A stretch of 64,000 nucleotides of DNA, taken from assembly GCF_024496245.1 (NCBI RefSeq), contig NZ_CP101740.1, forward strand, positions 744,001 to 808,000, written 5' to 3'. Shown here one piece after another: positions 54,990 through 63,523 of this stretch. The stretch comes from Sphingomonas qomolangmaensis (lineage in GTDB: Bacteria > Pseudomonadota > Alphaproteobacteria > Sphingomonadales > Sphingomonadaceae). Below the pieces are notes generated by a model. It was not told the origin of the DNA. It did no database searches and worked only from the letters and a program-made list of their open reading frames with translations. Both the position numbers and the translations under genes were made by a program. Each line of letters starts with the position of its first letter. The first letter of the stretch is position 1.

Positions 54990-56183
54990 ATGGCCGTGGT
55001 AGAGGAAGCTTCAGCAGATCCAGGCCCGCGCCCGCAGGGTGAGATCGACTATCGCCTGGGGCAGCAGCGCATCCTCGCCCGGTTCGGGATGGACGCGCTG
55101 CGGTCGCGCGACCTCGACGAGCTGTTGCAGCGCGCGACCGAGTTGTGCGCCGCGGGGATGAATGCGGGGTTCTGCAAATATCTCGAAGCGCCCGATGCAG
55201 AGGGGCGGATGTTGGTGCGCTCGGGCGTGGGCTGGGCGCCGGGTATCGTCGGCACCGCCTATCTCTATGCCGATCTCGGGTCGCCCGCAGGCTTCGCCTA
55301 CAAGATCGGCGAGCCCGTCATCTCGAACCATCTCGACGACGAAGAGCGCTTCCGCACCCCCGCGATCATGGCCGAGCATGGCATCAAGCGCGCGATCAAC
55401 GTGCTCGTCGAGGCCGACGCCAACCGCTATGGCGTGATCGAGGTGGACAGCACGCAAGAGGGCAAGTTCGACGAGGACGACCTCGCTTTCATGCAGGGTT
55501 TCGCCAACCTCATCGGCGTCGCGATCGAGCGCCAGCATGCCGAAGGCCGGCTCAACGCCGCGCTCGAGCATCAGGAGTTGCTGGTGCGCGAAGCTAGCCA
55601 CCGCGTGAAGAACAGCCTGGCCTTGGTGTCGGCGATGCTCAACCTCCAGATGCAGGAAGACGACGATCCGCGGATTGTCCGGCTGCTGGGCGATGCGCAG
55701 GCGCGGATCACTGCGATCGCGCAGACGCATGACCAATTATGGCGCGGTGACCGGATCGGCATCGTCGCGCTCGACGATCTGGCAAGCGGGCTGGTGACCG
55801 GGCTGCGGGAACAGGCGCCGCAATGCCGGATCGAATGCTCTGCCGAACCGATCGCGATCAGCGCCGACACCGCGATCCCGCTCGGGCTGATGCTGACCGA
55901 GCTGGTCACCAACGCGATCAAATATGCCGGCGGCGAGGGCCAGCATGGCCGCATCGACGTGCGTATCGCCGAGGAGGACGGAGCGATCGCGATGACCGTC
56001 AGCGATAACGGTCCGGGCATGCCCGAGGGCTTCGACATCAAGACGCAGTCGCGCGCGAGCCTCGGCATGCGGATGATCGCGAGCCTGACGCGTCAGCTGG
56101 GCGGCACGATCGCCTTCACCCCCGACTTCGAAGATCAGGGGACGCGCGTGCGGTTGAGCTTCCCCAACCCGCGGACGTTATAG
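54990..56183 (+). CDS. GAF-domain sensor histidine kinase (HisKA_2/HWE type)
   Basis: A 397-residue soluble kinase: GAF domain at about residues 30-185, then a HisKA_2 dimerisation region with the phosphoacceptor His204 in REASHRVKNSLALV, then an HATPase domain with the N box ELVTNAIKYA and G boxes DNGPGMPEG and SLGMRM. Such kinases often feed the alphaproteobacterial general stress response, but no response regulator or NepR/PhyR gene is nearby. It starts 4 bases after ettA. The last 6 bases overlap the convergent Uma2 gene. Confidence 0.9.
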   Translation: MAVVEEASADPGPRPQGEIDYRLGQQRILARFGMDALRSRDLDELLQRATELCAAGMNAGFCKYLEAPDAEGRMLVRSGVGWAPGIVGTAYLYADLGSPAGFAYKIGEPVISNHLDDEERFRTPAIMAEHGIKRAINVLVEADANRYGVIEVDSTQEGKFDEDDLAFMQGFANLIGVAIERQHAEGRLNAALEHQELLVREASHRVKNSLALVSAMLNLQMQEDDDPRIVRLLGDAQARITAIAQTHDQLWRGDRIGIVALDDLASGLVTGLREQAPQCRIECSAEPIAISADTAIPLGLMLTELVTNAIKYAGGEGQHGRIDVRIAEEDGAIAMTVSDNGPGMPEGFDIKTQSRASLGMRMIASLTRQLGGTIAFTPDFEDQGTRVRLSFPNPRTL

Positions 56184-56750
56184 GGTGGAGGTCGCGATCC
56201 CGAGACCCGGGATCGTGACCGACTCTATGGCGCTGCCGAAAGCGATCACGCGGCGGCCGGTATAGCCGTCGGCGCCAGGCGCAGTGAGTTGTTGAACGAC
56301 GCGGCCATTGACGTCGACAACCCAGTATTCGGGCACCGCATGCCGCGCATAGATCGCTGCCTTGCGCGTCAAGTCGCCATGCAGCGACGCATCTGCAACT
56401 TCGACGATAAGGCGAACCGAGGTAACGGGTATCAGCCCGTCGCCTTCGATCTCGCTGGTGACGACGATATCGGGCATCGGCGCGTTGGCGGGCGGCATTG
56501 CAACCGATCCCTCGATTGCTGCTTCCAGATCGCTATCGAGCAGTTCGAGCCCGCGGGCGATGAGCAGATGTAACCGGGATTTGATCCGCGTGTGCGGGCG
56601 ATATTCCGAATTCACCGCGAAGACTTCCCCCTCGATCAGCTCGGTCTTACCCACCGCCTCGTACGTGCCCGCGCCGTCGAGCAGCAGATAATCCTCTATC
56701 CGCAACCCGATCGGTCGGGTGATTGGCTCGAGCGGAAGCATCTCGTTCAT
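56178..56750 (-). CDS. Uma2 family (DUF820) restriction-endonuclease-like protein
   Basis: A 190-residue protein of the PD-(D/E)xK superfamily Uma2 group. Recognisable are LIEGEVFAVN, the active-site-like MPDIVVTSE (Asp94), RLIVEVADASLHGDLTRKAA (Glu117, Lys130) and VPEYWVVDV. These proteins are abundant in cyanobacteria and scattered elsewhere; their function is unknown, with nuclease activity only suggested by fold. No mobile element borders it. Confidence 0.85.
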   Translation of the reverse strand: MNEMLPLEPITRPIGLRIEDYLLLDGAGTYEAVGKTELIEGEVFAVNSEYRPHTRIKSRLHLLIARGLELLDSDLEAAIEGSVAMPPANAPMPDIVVTSEIEGDGLIPVTSVRLIVEVADASLHGDLTRKAAIYARHAVPEYWVVDVNGRVVQQLTAPGADGYTGRRVIAFGSAIESVTIPGLGIATSTL

Positions 56751-56807
56751 ACGGTAAGGATATCACGATGTGGCGCGCACTTGAACCGGCTGCGCGCCTC
56801 GGATCGC

Positions 56808-57089
56808 TCAGGCGGTGAACCGCTTGGTAAAGCCCTTCGCCGGCTTCTCGCTGTCGGGATGCGCCTCGACATTGTCGACGCGGCAGAGCATCGGCCCGCC
56901 GCGCGAGGCTTCGACAAACGCCGCCAGCGCATCGTCCTCGCCCGACGCGAGCATCTCTACCCGACCGTCGCGGGTGTTTCGGACCCAGCCGACGACGCCA
57001 TGCTCGCGCGCCTTGCGTACCATATAGTCGCGATAACCGACGCCCTGGACCTTGCCCGAAACATATACTCGCTGCGTCGCCATCATCAT
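56808..57089 (-). CDS. acyP: Acylphosphatase
   Basis: A 93-residue enzyme that hydrolyses acyl phosphates such as 1,3-bisphosphoglycerate and carbamoyl phosphate. The signature is VSGKVQGVGYRDY with catalytic Arg20, then GWVRNTRDGRVE with catalytic Asn38. The C-terminal extension (DSEKPAKGFTKRFTA) is usual. MMMATQ gives three starts; the first overlaps the stop of the NYN-domain gene as ATGA, coupling the two genes. Confidence 0.95.
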   Translation of the reverse strand: MMMATQRVYVSGKVQGVGYRDYMVRKAREHGVVGWVRNTRDGRVEMLASGEDDALAAFVEASRGGPMLCRVDNVEAHPDSEKPAKGFTKRFTA

Positions 57090-57823
57090 CGTACCCGCTT
57101 TACAAACACGCGGCCGCCTTCGCGCCGCTCGACCTGGAAGTTTGGCACGTCGCCGATCAGGTCGGACAGCCGCGCATAACCATAATTGCGGGTATCGAAG
57201 CTCGAACGGTTGCCCGCCAATTGGCCGACATCGTTCAGGCTGGCATATCCCCGCTCATCGCGCTTGCTAGCATTATATGCGTCGATCAGCAGCTTCACCA
57301 ACTCGTCGCTCACCGCACCCTTGGTGGTTTCCATCGCAAGCGGGGTGTCGATTTGCTGCGCGCGGTCCTTTTCGAGCCGGTCGAGGTCGATGAAGCGGCT
57401 GCACGCGGCGCGGAACCCCTCGGGCGCGCGCTGGGTGCCGAAGCCATAGACCGGTAGCCCTTCCTGGCGGATCCGCATCGCCAGCGGCATGAAGTCGCTG
57501 TCTGACGACATCAGCCCAAAGCCGGTGACGCGCCCGCGGAACAGCAGGTCCATCGCGTCGATCGTCATCCGCATGTCGGTGGCGTTCTTGCCCTTGGTGA
57601 TGTCGAACTGCTGATAGGGTTCGATCCCGTGCTTCATCGTCAGCTCGGCCCAGCGCTTGAGGCCGGGCTTGCTCCAATTGCCATAGGCGCGGCGGACATT
57701 GACGGTGCCGAGCTCGGCCAGCACGGTCAGCACCGGGTCGATCGTGGCGGAGGAGGCGTTGTCGGCGTCGATGAGCAGCGCGACGTTGCCGCTTGGTGCG
57801 GCGTCATTTGAAAAATCGGTCAT
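57086..57823 (-). CDS. NYN domain protein with C-terminal OST-HTH/LOTUS-like region
   Basis: A 245-residue putative RNA-binding nuclease. The NYN (PIN-like) domain covers about residues 15-160: NVALLIDADNASSATIDPVL, RRAYGNWSKPGLKRWAEL, DMRMTIDAMDLLFRGRVTGF and LMSSDSDFMPLAMRI supply the conserved acidic residues. The C-terminal part (LVKLLIDAYNASKRDERGYA with NYGYARLSDLIGDVPNFQVE) looks like an OST-HTH/LOTUS RNA-binding module, as in LabA-type proteins. Start at 57823. Acylphosphatase overlaps downstream by ATGA. Confidence 0.85.
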   Translation of the reverse strand: MTDFSNDAAPSGNVALLIDADNASSATIDPVLTVLAELGTVNVRRAYGNWSKPGLKRWAELTMKHGIEPYQQFDITKGKNATDMRMTIDAMDLLFRGRVTGFGLMSSDSDFMPLAMRIRQEGLPVYGFGTQRAPEGFRAACSRFIDLDRLEKDRAQQIDTPLAMETTKGAVSDELVKLLIDAYNASKRDERGYASLNDVGQLAGNRSSFDTRNYGYARLSDLIGDVPNFQVERREGGRVFVKRVR

Positions 57824-57864
57824 GCCCGCGTTCTTAGGCCAGCCGATCGCAAACCCCAATGCTC

Positions 57865-58371
57865 TTAAGCGTCGGTTGTGACATCGGCGGGGCAGGGGGG
57901 ATAGGCGATCGCCACGATTTCATATTCGCGCTCACCCGCCGGGAGCACGACGCGGCGGACATCGCCGAGCGTCGCACCGCGCACCGCGCGTGCGATCGGC
58001 GAGTTCCAGCCGACCAGCCCCGCGGCGGCATCGGTCTCGTCGTCGCCCACCAGCGTCAGCACGCGCTCGGCATCGTCTTCGCCGGCGAGCGTCACCGTCG
58101 CGCCAAACCACACGCGGTCGCGATCGGGTTGGCGCGCGGGATCGACGACCTTGGCCGCCTTCATCCGCCGCGAGAGGAAACCTAGCCGCCTATCGATCTC
58201 GCGCAGCCGCTTGCGGCCATAAATATAGTCGCCATTTTCAGACCGGTCGCCATTGCCCGCCGCCCAGGAAATCACCTCGACCAGCTTGGGACGTTCGCCG
58301 CTGAGCAGTGCTTCATATTCGGCCATCAGCGCCGAATAGCCTGCAGGGGTGATGTAGTTGGGGCGATCCAT
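57865..58371 (-). CDS. greB: Transcription elongation factor GreB
   Basis: A 168-residue Gre factor of the GreB type. The N-terminal coiled coil carries NGDRSENGDYIYGRKRLREI, very close to the E. coli GreB tip (GDRSENADYQYNKKRLREI), followed by DRRLGFLSRRM. The C-terminal FKBP-like domain has VWFGATVTL and GWNSPIARAVRG. Start at 58371; the longer frame adds only six residues. It complements the greA copy at 3138 and is followed by the NYN gene on the same strand. Confidence 0.9.
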   Translation of the reverse strand: MDRPNYITPAGYSALMAEYEALLSGERPKLVEVISWAAGNGDRSENGDYIYGRKRLREIDRRLGFLSRRMKAAKVVDPARQPDRDRVWFGATVTLAGEDDAERVLTLVGDDETDAAAGLVGWNSPIARAVRGATLGDVRRVVLPAGEREYEIVAIAYPPCPADVTTDA

Positions 58372-58390
58372 TCTGAACTCTATCCACATG

Positions 58391-58470
58391 CGTCACCCCA
58401 GCGAAGGCTGGGGTCTTTGGCGACCGTAGCGTGCCGGCCGCCCGAGACCCCAGCTTTCGCTGGGGTGACG
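58391..58470. repeat. Inverted repeat of the CCCCAGCGAAAGCTGGGG family
   Basis: Arms 58391-58416 and 58445-58470 are 26 bases with one mismatch (CGTCACCCCAGCGAAGGCTGG... type), separated by 28 bases. Each arm holds its own CCCCAGC/GCTGGGG hairpin. It is related to the repeat at 23040-23111 and sits between the lytic transglycosylase stop and the greB start. Confidence 0.85.
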
Positions 58471-58483
58471 GCGATGGCGTGGT

Positions 58484-60541
58484 TCAGCCCGGCGTCTTCT
58501 TCCCCATATACCAGGACAGGTTCGTGGGCCCCCGCGACCGCGCCTTGTCGGGGTGCATCAGGTCGTACACCACAGCATTTTCGAGCACGCGCTGGACGTA
58601 GTTCTTCGTCTCGAAATACGGAATATCCTCGACCCAATCGAGCCAGTCCACCGCGCCGGTGCGCGGATCGCCATTGGCGCGGAGCCATTTGTTCACATTG
58701 CCCGCGCCGGCGTTGTACGCTGCGATCGCCAGTGGGTAGCTGCCGCCATAATAGCTGAGCATCCGCTGGAAATAGGTCGAGCCGAGCTGGATATTGTAGC
58801 TCGGATCGCTGGTCAGCGCGCCGGCGTCATAGCCAATGCCGATCTTGCCCGATTGCTCGCGGGCAGTCGCTGGCATCAGCTGCATGAGCCCGCGCGCGCC
58901 GACGCGGCTCACCGCCGCGCGGTCGAACTGGCTTTCCTGGCGCGCGATCGCGTGGATCATCGTCCAGTTCGACGCCTGCGACCCCGGCACCGCGACGCTG
59001 GGGAAGCCGAACGCCGCCTGGGCATAATGGCCGTTGGTGGAGGCGCTACGCCCCACCATCACGCCGAGATCGGGGCGTCCGATCGCTTGGCCGAGATCGG
59101 CAGCGAGGATATGGTCTTCGGCGCTGGTGGCGTCGGCCGCGATCTGCCGTAGGAACAGCCCCTGATCGCCGGGCCGGTTCATCTGGCCGAGCGAGCGCGC
59201 CGCGCGCACCACTTCGCGGTTCTGGAACGCCGCGCGCACCGCGGGATCGACCGAAGCCACGGTCGGTGGCGCAGGAAGCCGGCGGATCGGCTGCCCCATC
59301 CGCTCGAGCGACAACTGCCCGTAATACAGGTCGGGGAACACCGCCGCACGCTGGTAAAAGCCCTGCGCTGCAGTCCGGTCGCCCGCCGCCTCGGCAGCGC
59401 GCCCCGCCCAATACATCCCCTTCGACCGCGTCTGCGGCGTCTGCGATGCCATGCCATAGCGTTCGTACATCCCGATCGCATCGCGCGGACGGTTGAGCCG
59501 GCGCATCGCGGTCTGCCCCGCGAGCCATGCCAGGCTGGTATAGTCGTCGCGCTCGCCATAGGGGCGCGTCGAGACATCGGTGCCCGCCGGATAGGCATCG
59601 TCGATCTGGCGCGCGATGTCATAGGCGGTGCTGTATTGCCGATCGGCAGCGGCGCCCTGTGCCTGCTGGAGCAACACCTCGTACCAATCCTCGACCCGGC
59701 CGGGCAGCGCCGACAGCCGGCGCGGTTGCGCGAGATAGGCGCGCGCGGCGGGCGATTGGTTGCTCGCGCGCAGCCAGGTCGCGCGATCGGCGATATAGCC
59801 CGGATCCTGCCGGTCGCTCTCGCTCGCTTGTGCGGCGAAGGTCGCCGCCTCGGGCGAGCGTTTGCGGAACGCGAGCCGCGCGGCGAACAGCGCGCGCTTG
59901 CCGGGCGATACCAATGCCAATTGCCGATCGGCCGCACTCGTCGCACGCTGCCACAGCAGCGCATCCATCCGTGCGTCGTGATCGGCAGGCCCGATCGCGC
60001 CGGGGAAGCCCGTCATCAACCTGGCTTCGTCGGGCGCACGCAGCGATCCCTTGCGCCATGCCGCGCGCGCGGCTGCCTGCGCCTGGGTACGCTGGCCGCT
60101 TGCCATCAACGCTTCGGCGTGGCGGGTGTGGCCCGCCGCGGTCAACGGTGGAAAGCGCCCGAAGAAGCGCGTTACCAGCGGGGCGTTGGTCGCCCCGCTG
60201 TCGAGCACCGTCTCGGCCGCCGACCGCCGGCTCACCTCGCCCGGCCAGCCCGGATGCGCGAGCAGGAAATTGGCATATTCGGCGAAACTGTAATTGTCCG
60301 ACTGCTGCAGCCGCTTCCATTCGTTGATGTCGCGGGTGAGCGGGTCGCTGGCATAAGCGGGTAGCGGCTGCACCATCGGGCTGGTCTGCTGCGGCAAAGC
60401 CTGTGTCGCCATACCCCGCGGCGGCCAACTTGGCGCACTTTGCGGCGCCGTTCGCGCTTGCGGCGCGAGCGAGTGAGCGGAAACGGCGACGCCCGAAACA
60501 CCGGCGATGACCAATGCGAGCTTGGAATACGACCCTAGCAT
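58484..60541 (-). CDS. Soluble lytic murein transglycosylase (Slt family)
   Basis: A 685-residue periplasmic peptidoglycan-cleaving enzyme. Signal: MLGSYSKLALVIAGVSGVAV. A long superhelical U-domain of helical repeats (about residues 60-510) forms the ring; the C-terminal SLT catalytic domain has Glu536 in IARQESQFD, then GARGLMQLMPATA, and AIAAYNAGAGNVNKWL. Start at 60541: the frame is open much further upstream but only as antisense to dapA, and the signal sequence begins here. Divergent from dapA by about 69 bases. Confidence 0.93.
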   Translation of the reverse strand: MLGSYSKLALVIAGVSGVAVSAHSLAPQARTAPQSAPSWPPRGMATQALPQQTSPMVQPLPAYASDPLTRDINEWKRLQQSDNYSFAEYANFLLAHPGWPGEVSRRSAAETVLDSGATNAPLVTRFFGRFPPLTAAGHTRHAEALMASGQRTQAQAAARAAWRKGSLRAPDEARLMTGFPGAIGPADHDARMDALLWQRATSAADRQLALVSPGKRALFAARLAFRKRSPEAATFAAQASESDRQDPGYIADRATWLRASNQSPAARAYLAQPRRLSALPGRVEDWYEVLLQQAQGAAADRQYSTAYDIARQIDDAYPAGTDVSTRPYGERDDYTSLAWLAGQTAMRRLNRPRDAIGMYERYGMASQTPQTRSKGMYWAGRAAEAAGDRTAAQGFYQRAAVFPDLYYGQLSLERMGQPIRRLPAPPTVASVDPAVRAAFQNREVVRAARSLGQMNRPGDQGLFLRQIAADATSAEDHILAADLGQAIGRPDLGVMVGRSASTNGHYAQAAFGFPSVAVPGSQASNWTMIHAIARQESQFDRAAVSRVGARGLMQLMPATAREQSGKIGIGYDAGALTSDPSYNIQLGSTYFQRMLSYYGGSYPLAIAAYNAGAGNVNKWLRANGDPRTGAVDWLDWVEDIPYFETKNYVQRVLENAVVYDLMHPDKARSRGPTNLSWYMGKKTPG

Positions 60542-60610
60542 GCTGGACAGACTATGCCACTGCGACCTATCTGTCGCCCCCGAATTACCTCTGATCGGCA
60601 GTTTCATTCC

Positions 60611-61492
60611 ATGTTTTCCGGTTCCATCACGGCGCTCGCCACGCCGTTTCGCTCTGGCCGCTTCGACGAGCCGCAATATCGCGCGCTGATCGACTGGCAG
60701 ATCGAGCAGGGTTCGTCGGGGCTGGTGCCCTGCGGCACCACCGGCGAAGCCGCGACGATGTCGATCGAGGAGCATAATTATGTGCTGTCGGTGTGCATCG
60801 ATCAGGCGGCGGGCCGCGTGCCGGTGATCGCCGGTTGCGGCTCGAACGACACCGCGGTCGCGCTCGACCATATGCGCGCCGCCAAGGCAGCGGGCGCGGC
60901 GGCGGCGTTGCTCGTCCCGCCCTATTACAACCGTCCCAATCAGGAAGGCGTGTTTCGCCATTTCGAGAAATTGGCGAGCGAGGGCGGCCTGCCGATCGTG
61001 CTGTACAACGTCCCCGCGCGTACCGTCACCGACATCCAGGTCGAAACGATGGCGCGGATCGTCGCGGCGTTCCCCGAGGTTATCGTCGGGGTGAAGGACG
61101 CGACCGGGGTGCTCGCGCGCGTATCGATGCAGCGCGCGGCCTGCGGTGAGGGTTTCGTCCAACTGTCGGGCAATGACGACACCGCGCTCGCGTTCATGGC
61201 GATGGGCGGGGCAGGGTGTATCTCGGTCACCGCCAATGTCGCGCCGCGCTTGTGCGCCGATTTCCAGGCGGCGTGCCGAGCGGGCGATTACACGGCGGCG
61301 CTGGAGCTGCAGGACCGGCTGTTTCCGCTGCATTCGGCGCTGTTCAGCGATGCGTCGCCCGGGCCGGTGAAATATGCGCTGTCGAAGGTGCGCGCGGGGT
61401 TTCCCGACGAGTTGCGGCTGCCGATGACGCCACCGTGCGATGCGTCGAAGGCGTTGGTGGACGCCGGGCTGGAGCATGCGGGGCTGGTGTGA
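60611..61492 (+). CDS. dapA: 4-hydroxy-tetrahydrodipicolinate synthase
   Basis: Condenses pyruvate with aspartate semialdehyde in the lysine and diaminopimelate pathway. 293 residues. The TIM barrel shows the substrate loop CGTTGEAATM (Thr43/Thr44), PPYYNRP, Tyr132 in LYNVPARTV, and the Schiff-base Lys162 in VGVKDATG. Start ATG at 60611; the open frame begins at 60554 but those residues are unlike the family. smpB lies downstream beyond a convergent fasciclin gene; dapA-smpB neighbourhood is common in alphaproteobacteria. Confidence 0.96.
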   Translation: MFSGSITALATPFRSGRFDEPQYRALIDWQIEQGSSGLVPCGTTGEAATMSIEEHNYVLSVCIDQAAGRVPVIAGCGSNDTAVALDHMRAAKAAGAAAALLVPPYYNRPNQEGVFRHFEKLASEGGLPIVLYNVPARTVTDIQVETMARIVAAFPEVIVGVKDATGVLARVSMQRAACGEGFVQLSGNDDTALAFMAMGGAGCISVTANVAPRLCADFQAACRAGDYTAALELQDRLFPLHSALFSDASPGPVKYALSKVRAGFPDELRLPMTPPCDASKALVDAGLEHAGLV

Positions 61493-61495
61493 TCG

Positions 61496-61621
61496 CTCCC
61501 CTCCCTGGCAGGTAGGGGTTGGGGGTGGGTAGGGTCCGGGGGTACCGCTTCCGCGCACTTCGTCGCGACCGTATCGCGAGCACCCGACCCACCCCCGGCC
61601 CCTCCCTTCCAAGGAGGGGAG
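61496..61621. repeat. Imperfect inverted repeat, GGGGGTGGGT/ACCCACCCCC type
   Basis: Left arm 61496-61530 (CTCCCTGGCAGGTAGGGG..GGGTGGGT) pairs with 61588-61621 (ACCCACCCCCGGCCCCTCCC..AGGAGGGGA) with a handful of mismatches. It separates convergent dapA and the fasciclin gene. Related to the element at 50503-50626. Confidence 0.75.
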
Positions 61622-61635
61622 AGAAGGCCCTTACA

Positions 61636-62235
61636 TCACGGCATCAACACGCCATCGACCACATGGATCATCCCGTTGGACTGGCGGACATCGGCGATGG
61701 TGATGTTCGCGGTGCCGCCCTTGGTGTCGGTCACGGTGTAGCCGCTGCCTGCCTGGCGGAAGGTGAGCGATCCGCCCTGCACCGTCGGAACCGTGGCGCT
61801 GCCGCCGCCGGCTGCCACCAGCGCCGCGACATCAGCCGCCGAGACCGCACCCGAGACGACGTGATAGGTCAGGATGCTCGTCAGCGTCGCCTTGTTCTCG
61901 GGCTTCACCAGCGTTTCCACGGTGCCTGCGGGCAGCTTGGCGAAGGCGGCGTTGGTCGGCGCGAACACGGTGAAGGGGCCGGGGCCGCTCAGCGTATCGA
62001 CCAGCCCGGCTGCCTTGACCGCTGCCACCAGCGTAGTGTGGTCGGGCGAGTTCACCGCGTTTTCCACGATCGTCTTGTTGGCGTACATCGCCGCGCCGCC
62101 CACCATCGGGTTGGCGGTTTCCTGTGCGCTGGTTTCGCCCGCCGCCATCGGCGCGGTGCCGTCGGGCATTGCGCAGGCGCTCGTGCCGACCAGCATCGTC
62201 GCGGTCAGCAGCATCGTCTTGAAGGTCCGCAGCAT
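61636..62235 (-). CDS. Exported fasciclin-domain protein
   Basis: A 199-residue protein with a signal sequence (MLRTFKTMLLTATMLVGTSAC) whose Cys21 could be lipidated, though TSAC is a weak lipobox. A single FAS1 domain follows: TIVENAVNSPDHTTLVAAVK, the H1 motif GPFTVFAPTNAAFAKLP, LTYHVVSGAVSA, and the terminal NGMIHVVDGVLMP. FAS1 domains mediate adhesion. Start 62235 follows CCAGGAGATATTCT. Confidence 0.92.
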   Translation of the reverse strand: MLRTFKTMLLTATMLVGTSACAMPDGTAPMAAGETSAQETANPMVGGAAMYANKTIVENAVNSPDHTTLVAAVKAAGLVDTLSGPGPFTVFAPTNAAFAKLPAGTVETLVKPENKATLTSILTYHVVSGAVSAADVAALVAAGGGSATVPTVQGGSLTFRQAGSGYTVTDTKGGTANITIADVRQSNGMIHVVDGVLMP

Positions 62236-62393
62236 AGAATATCTCCTGGCGTCGCCCGTCGATCGGGCTGCTCTCAAGATACGCAGTCGCCTGGGCTGCG
62301 GGATGGTGCCGATCGGTCATATGGGCCAAATCCCGTGTCGGTCGAGCACGGTCCCTTTCGTTCCGCCGTTACAGCGCCTATGTCCCGCATCCC

Positions 62394-62876
62394 ATGGCCC
62401 GCCCCCGTCCCATCGAATTCGACAAAGTGAAGACCGTTGCCGAGAACCGGCGCGCGCGCTTCGAATATTTCATCGACGACGTGTACGAGGCAGGGATCGC
62501 GCTGACCGGCACCGAGGTGAAGGCGCTGCGCGGCGGCGAGGGCACGATCGCCGAAGCCTATGCCGAGGTGAAGGGCGACGAGATCTGGCTGATCAACGCC
62601 AACATTCCCGAGTTCAGCCACGGCAACCGCTTCAACCACGAGCCCAAGCGCCCACGCAAATTGCTGCTCAAGGAGCGCCAGATCAACAAGCTCCACGGCG
62701 CCGTCGCCCGCGATGGGATGACGCTCGTGCCGCTCAGCGTCTATTTCAACGCGCAAGGCCGCGCCAAGGTCGAGCTGGCGCTCGCCAAGGGCAAGAAGGT
62801 CCATGACAAGCGCGAGACGGTCAAGGATCGCGATTGGAAGCGCGACCAGCAACGCATCTTGCGCGACCGCGGCTGA
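62394..62876 (+). CDS. smpB: SsrA-binding protein SmpB
   Basis: Binds tmRNA and brings it to stalled ribosomes for trans-translation. It has 160 residues. Family blocks are [67 protein letters not shown] and the basic C-terminal tail [20 protein letters not shown], which enters the mRNA path. No tmRNA gene was seen in the window. A DUF2062 gene starts one base after the stop. Confidence 0.97.
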   Translation: MARPRPIEFDKVKTVAENRRARFEYFIDDVYEAGIALTGTEVKALRGGEGTIAEAYAEVKGDEIWLINANIPEFSHGNRFNHEPKRPRKLLLKERQINKLHGAVARDGMTLVPLSVYFNAQGRAKVELALAKGKKVHDKRETVKDRDWKRDQQRILRDRG

Positions 62877-62877
62877 G

Positions 62878-63453
62878 GTGGCGCGCAAGCAGGGCGACAA
62901 GGACTGGCTGGCCCGGACCATCGCGGCGAACGTCCCGACGCGCGAACAGCTGGAATCGAACCGCTTCCTGCGCCCGGTAGCGCACCGGGTGCTCGCCCCC
63001 GAACTGTGGCGCTTCACGCGCCGTTCTGTTCCAAGCGGTACCGCGCTCGGGCTGTTCGTCGGCATCTTCCTGATGATTCCCGGGATCCAGATGGCGGGCG
63101 CCGCGCTGCTGGCGCTGCCCTTCCGCGCCAATGTCCCCGTCGCGGTGGCGATGACCTTTCTCAGCAACCCCGCGACCACGCCCTTCATCCTCTATGCCTC
63201 GGTATGGCTGGGCAATTTCCTGCTCGGGCGGAGCGCCGATGCGTCGGGGTTCATGGCATTGGTGAATGCGCATGCCAGCATCGCCGAATGGGCCGCCTGG
63301 CTGTTCTCCGAGGCAGCGCCAGCGTTGATGCTCGGGCTGTTCGTGATTTCGGCGGGCTCGGCTTTGGTCGGCTATTGGGGTGCGGTGCTGTTCTGGCGGT
63401 TGCGCGTCGCCGCCAAGTGGAAGATCCGCCACATCCGCCATCACCACGACTGA
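62878..63453 (+). CDS. DUF2062 domain membrane protein
   Basis: A 191-residue inner-membrane protein with DUF2062 features: RRSVPSGTALGLFVGIFLMI, then NVPVAVAMTFLSNPATTPFI, and three to four hydrophobic segments. Function unknown. It starts at a GTG at 62878, one base after the smpB stop (TGAGGTG), so the two genes are coupled; the longer frame is antisense-like within smpB. The C terminus is His/Lys/Arg-rich (KWKIRHIRHHHD). Confidence 0.88.
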   Translation: MARKQGDKDWLARTIAANVPTREQLESNRFLRPVAHRVLAPELWRFTRRSVPSGTALGLFVGIFLMIPGIQMAGAALLALPFRANVPVAVAMTFLSNPATTPFILYASVWLGNFLLGRSADASGFMALVNAHASIAEWAAWLFSEAAPALMLGLFVISAGSALVGYWGAVLFWRLRVAAKWKIRHIRHHHD

Positions 63454-63523
63454 GCCGCGTGCGTTGACGCAGCGTGTCAGCGGCGTAAGACGCTCTGCAA
63501 CGACATAACTTCAGAGGTTGCCC

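Noticed and set aside
53288..54991. 567-codon frame opposite ettA
   Set aside because: Antisense shadow; ettA carries both complete ABC cassettes.
60542..61612. N-terminal extension of the lytic transglycosylase to 1042 residues
   Set aside because: The extra part is antisense to dapA and precedes a proper signal peptide at 60541.
63464..63491. Promoter (TTGACG, 16 bases, TAAGAC) before the M13 peptidase
   Set aside because: The -10 matches only about half of the consensus; too weak to list as a feature.
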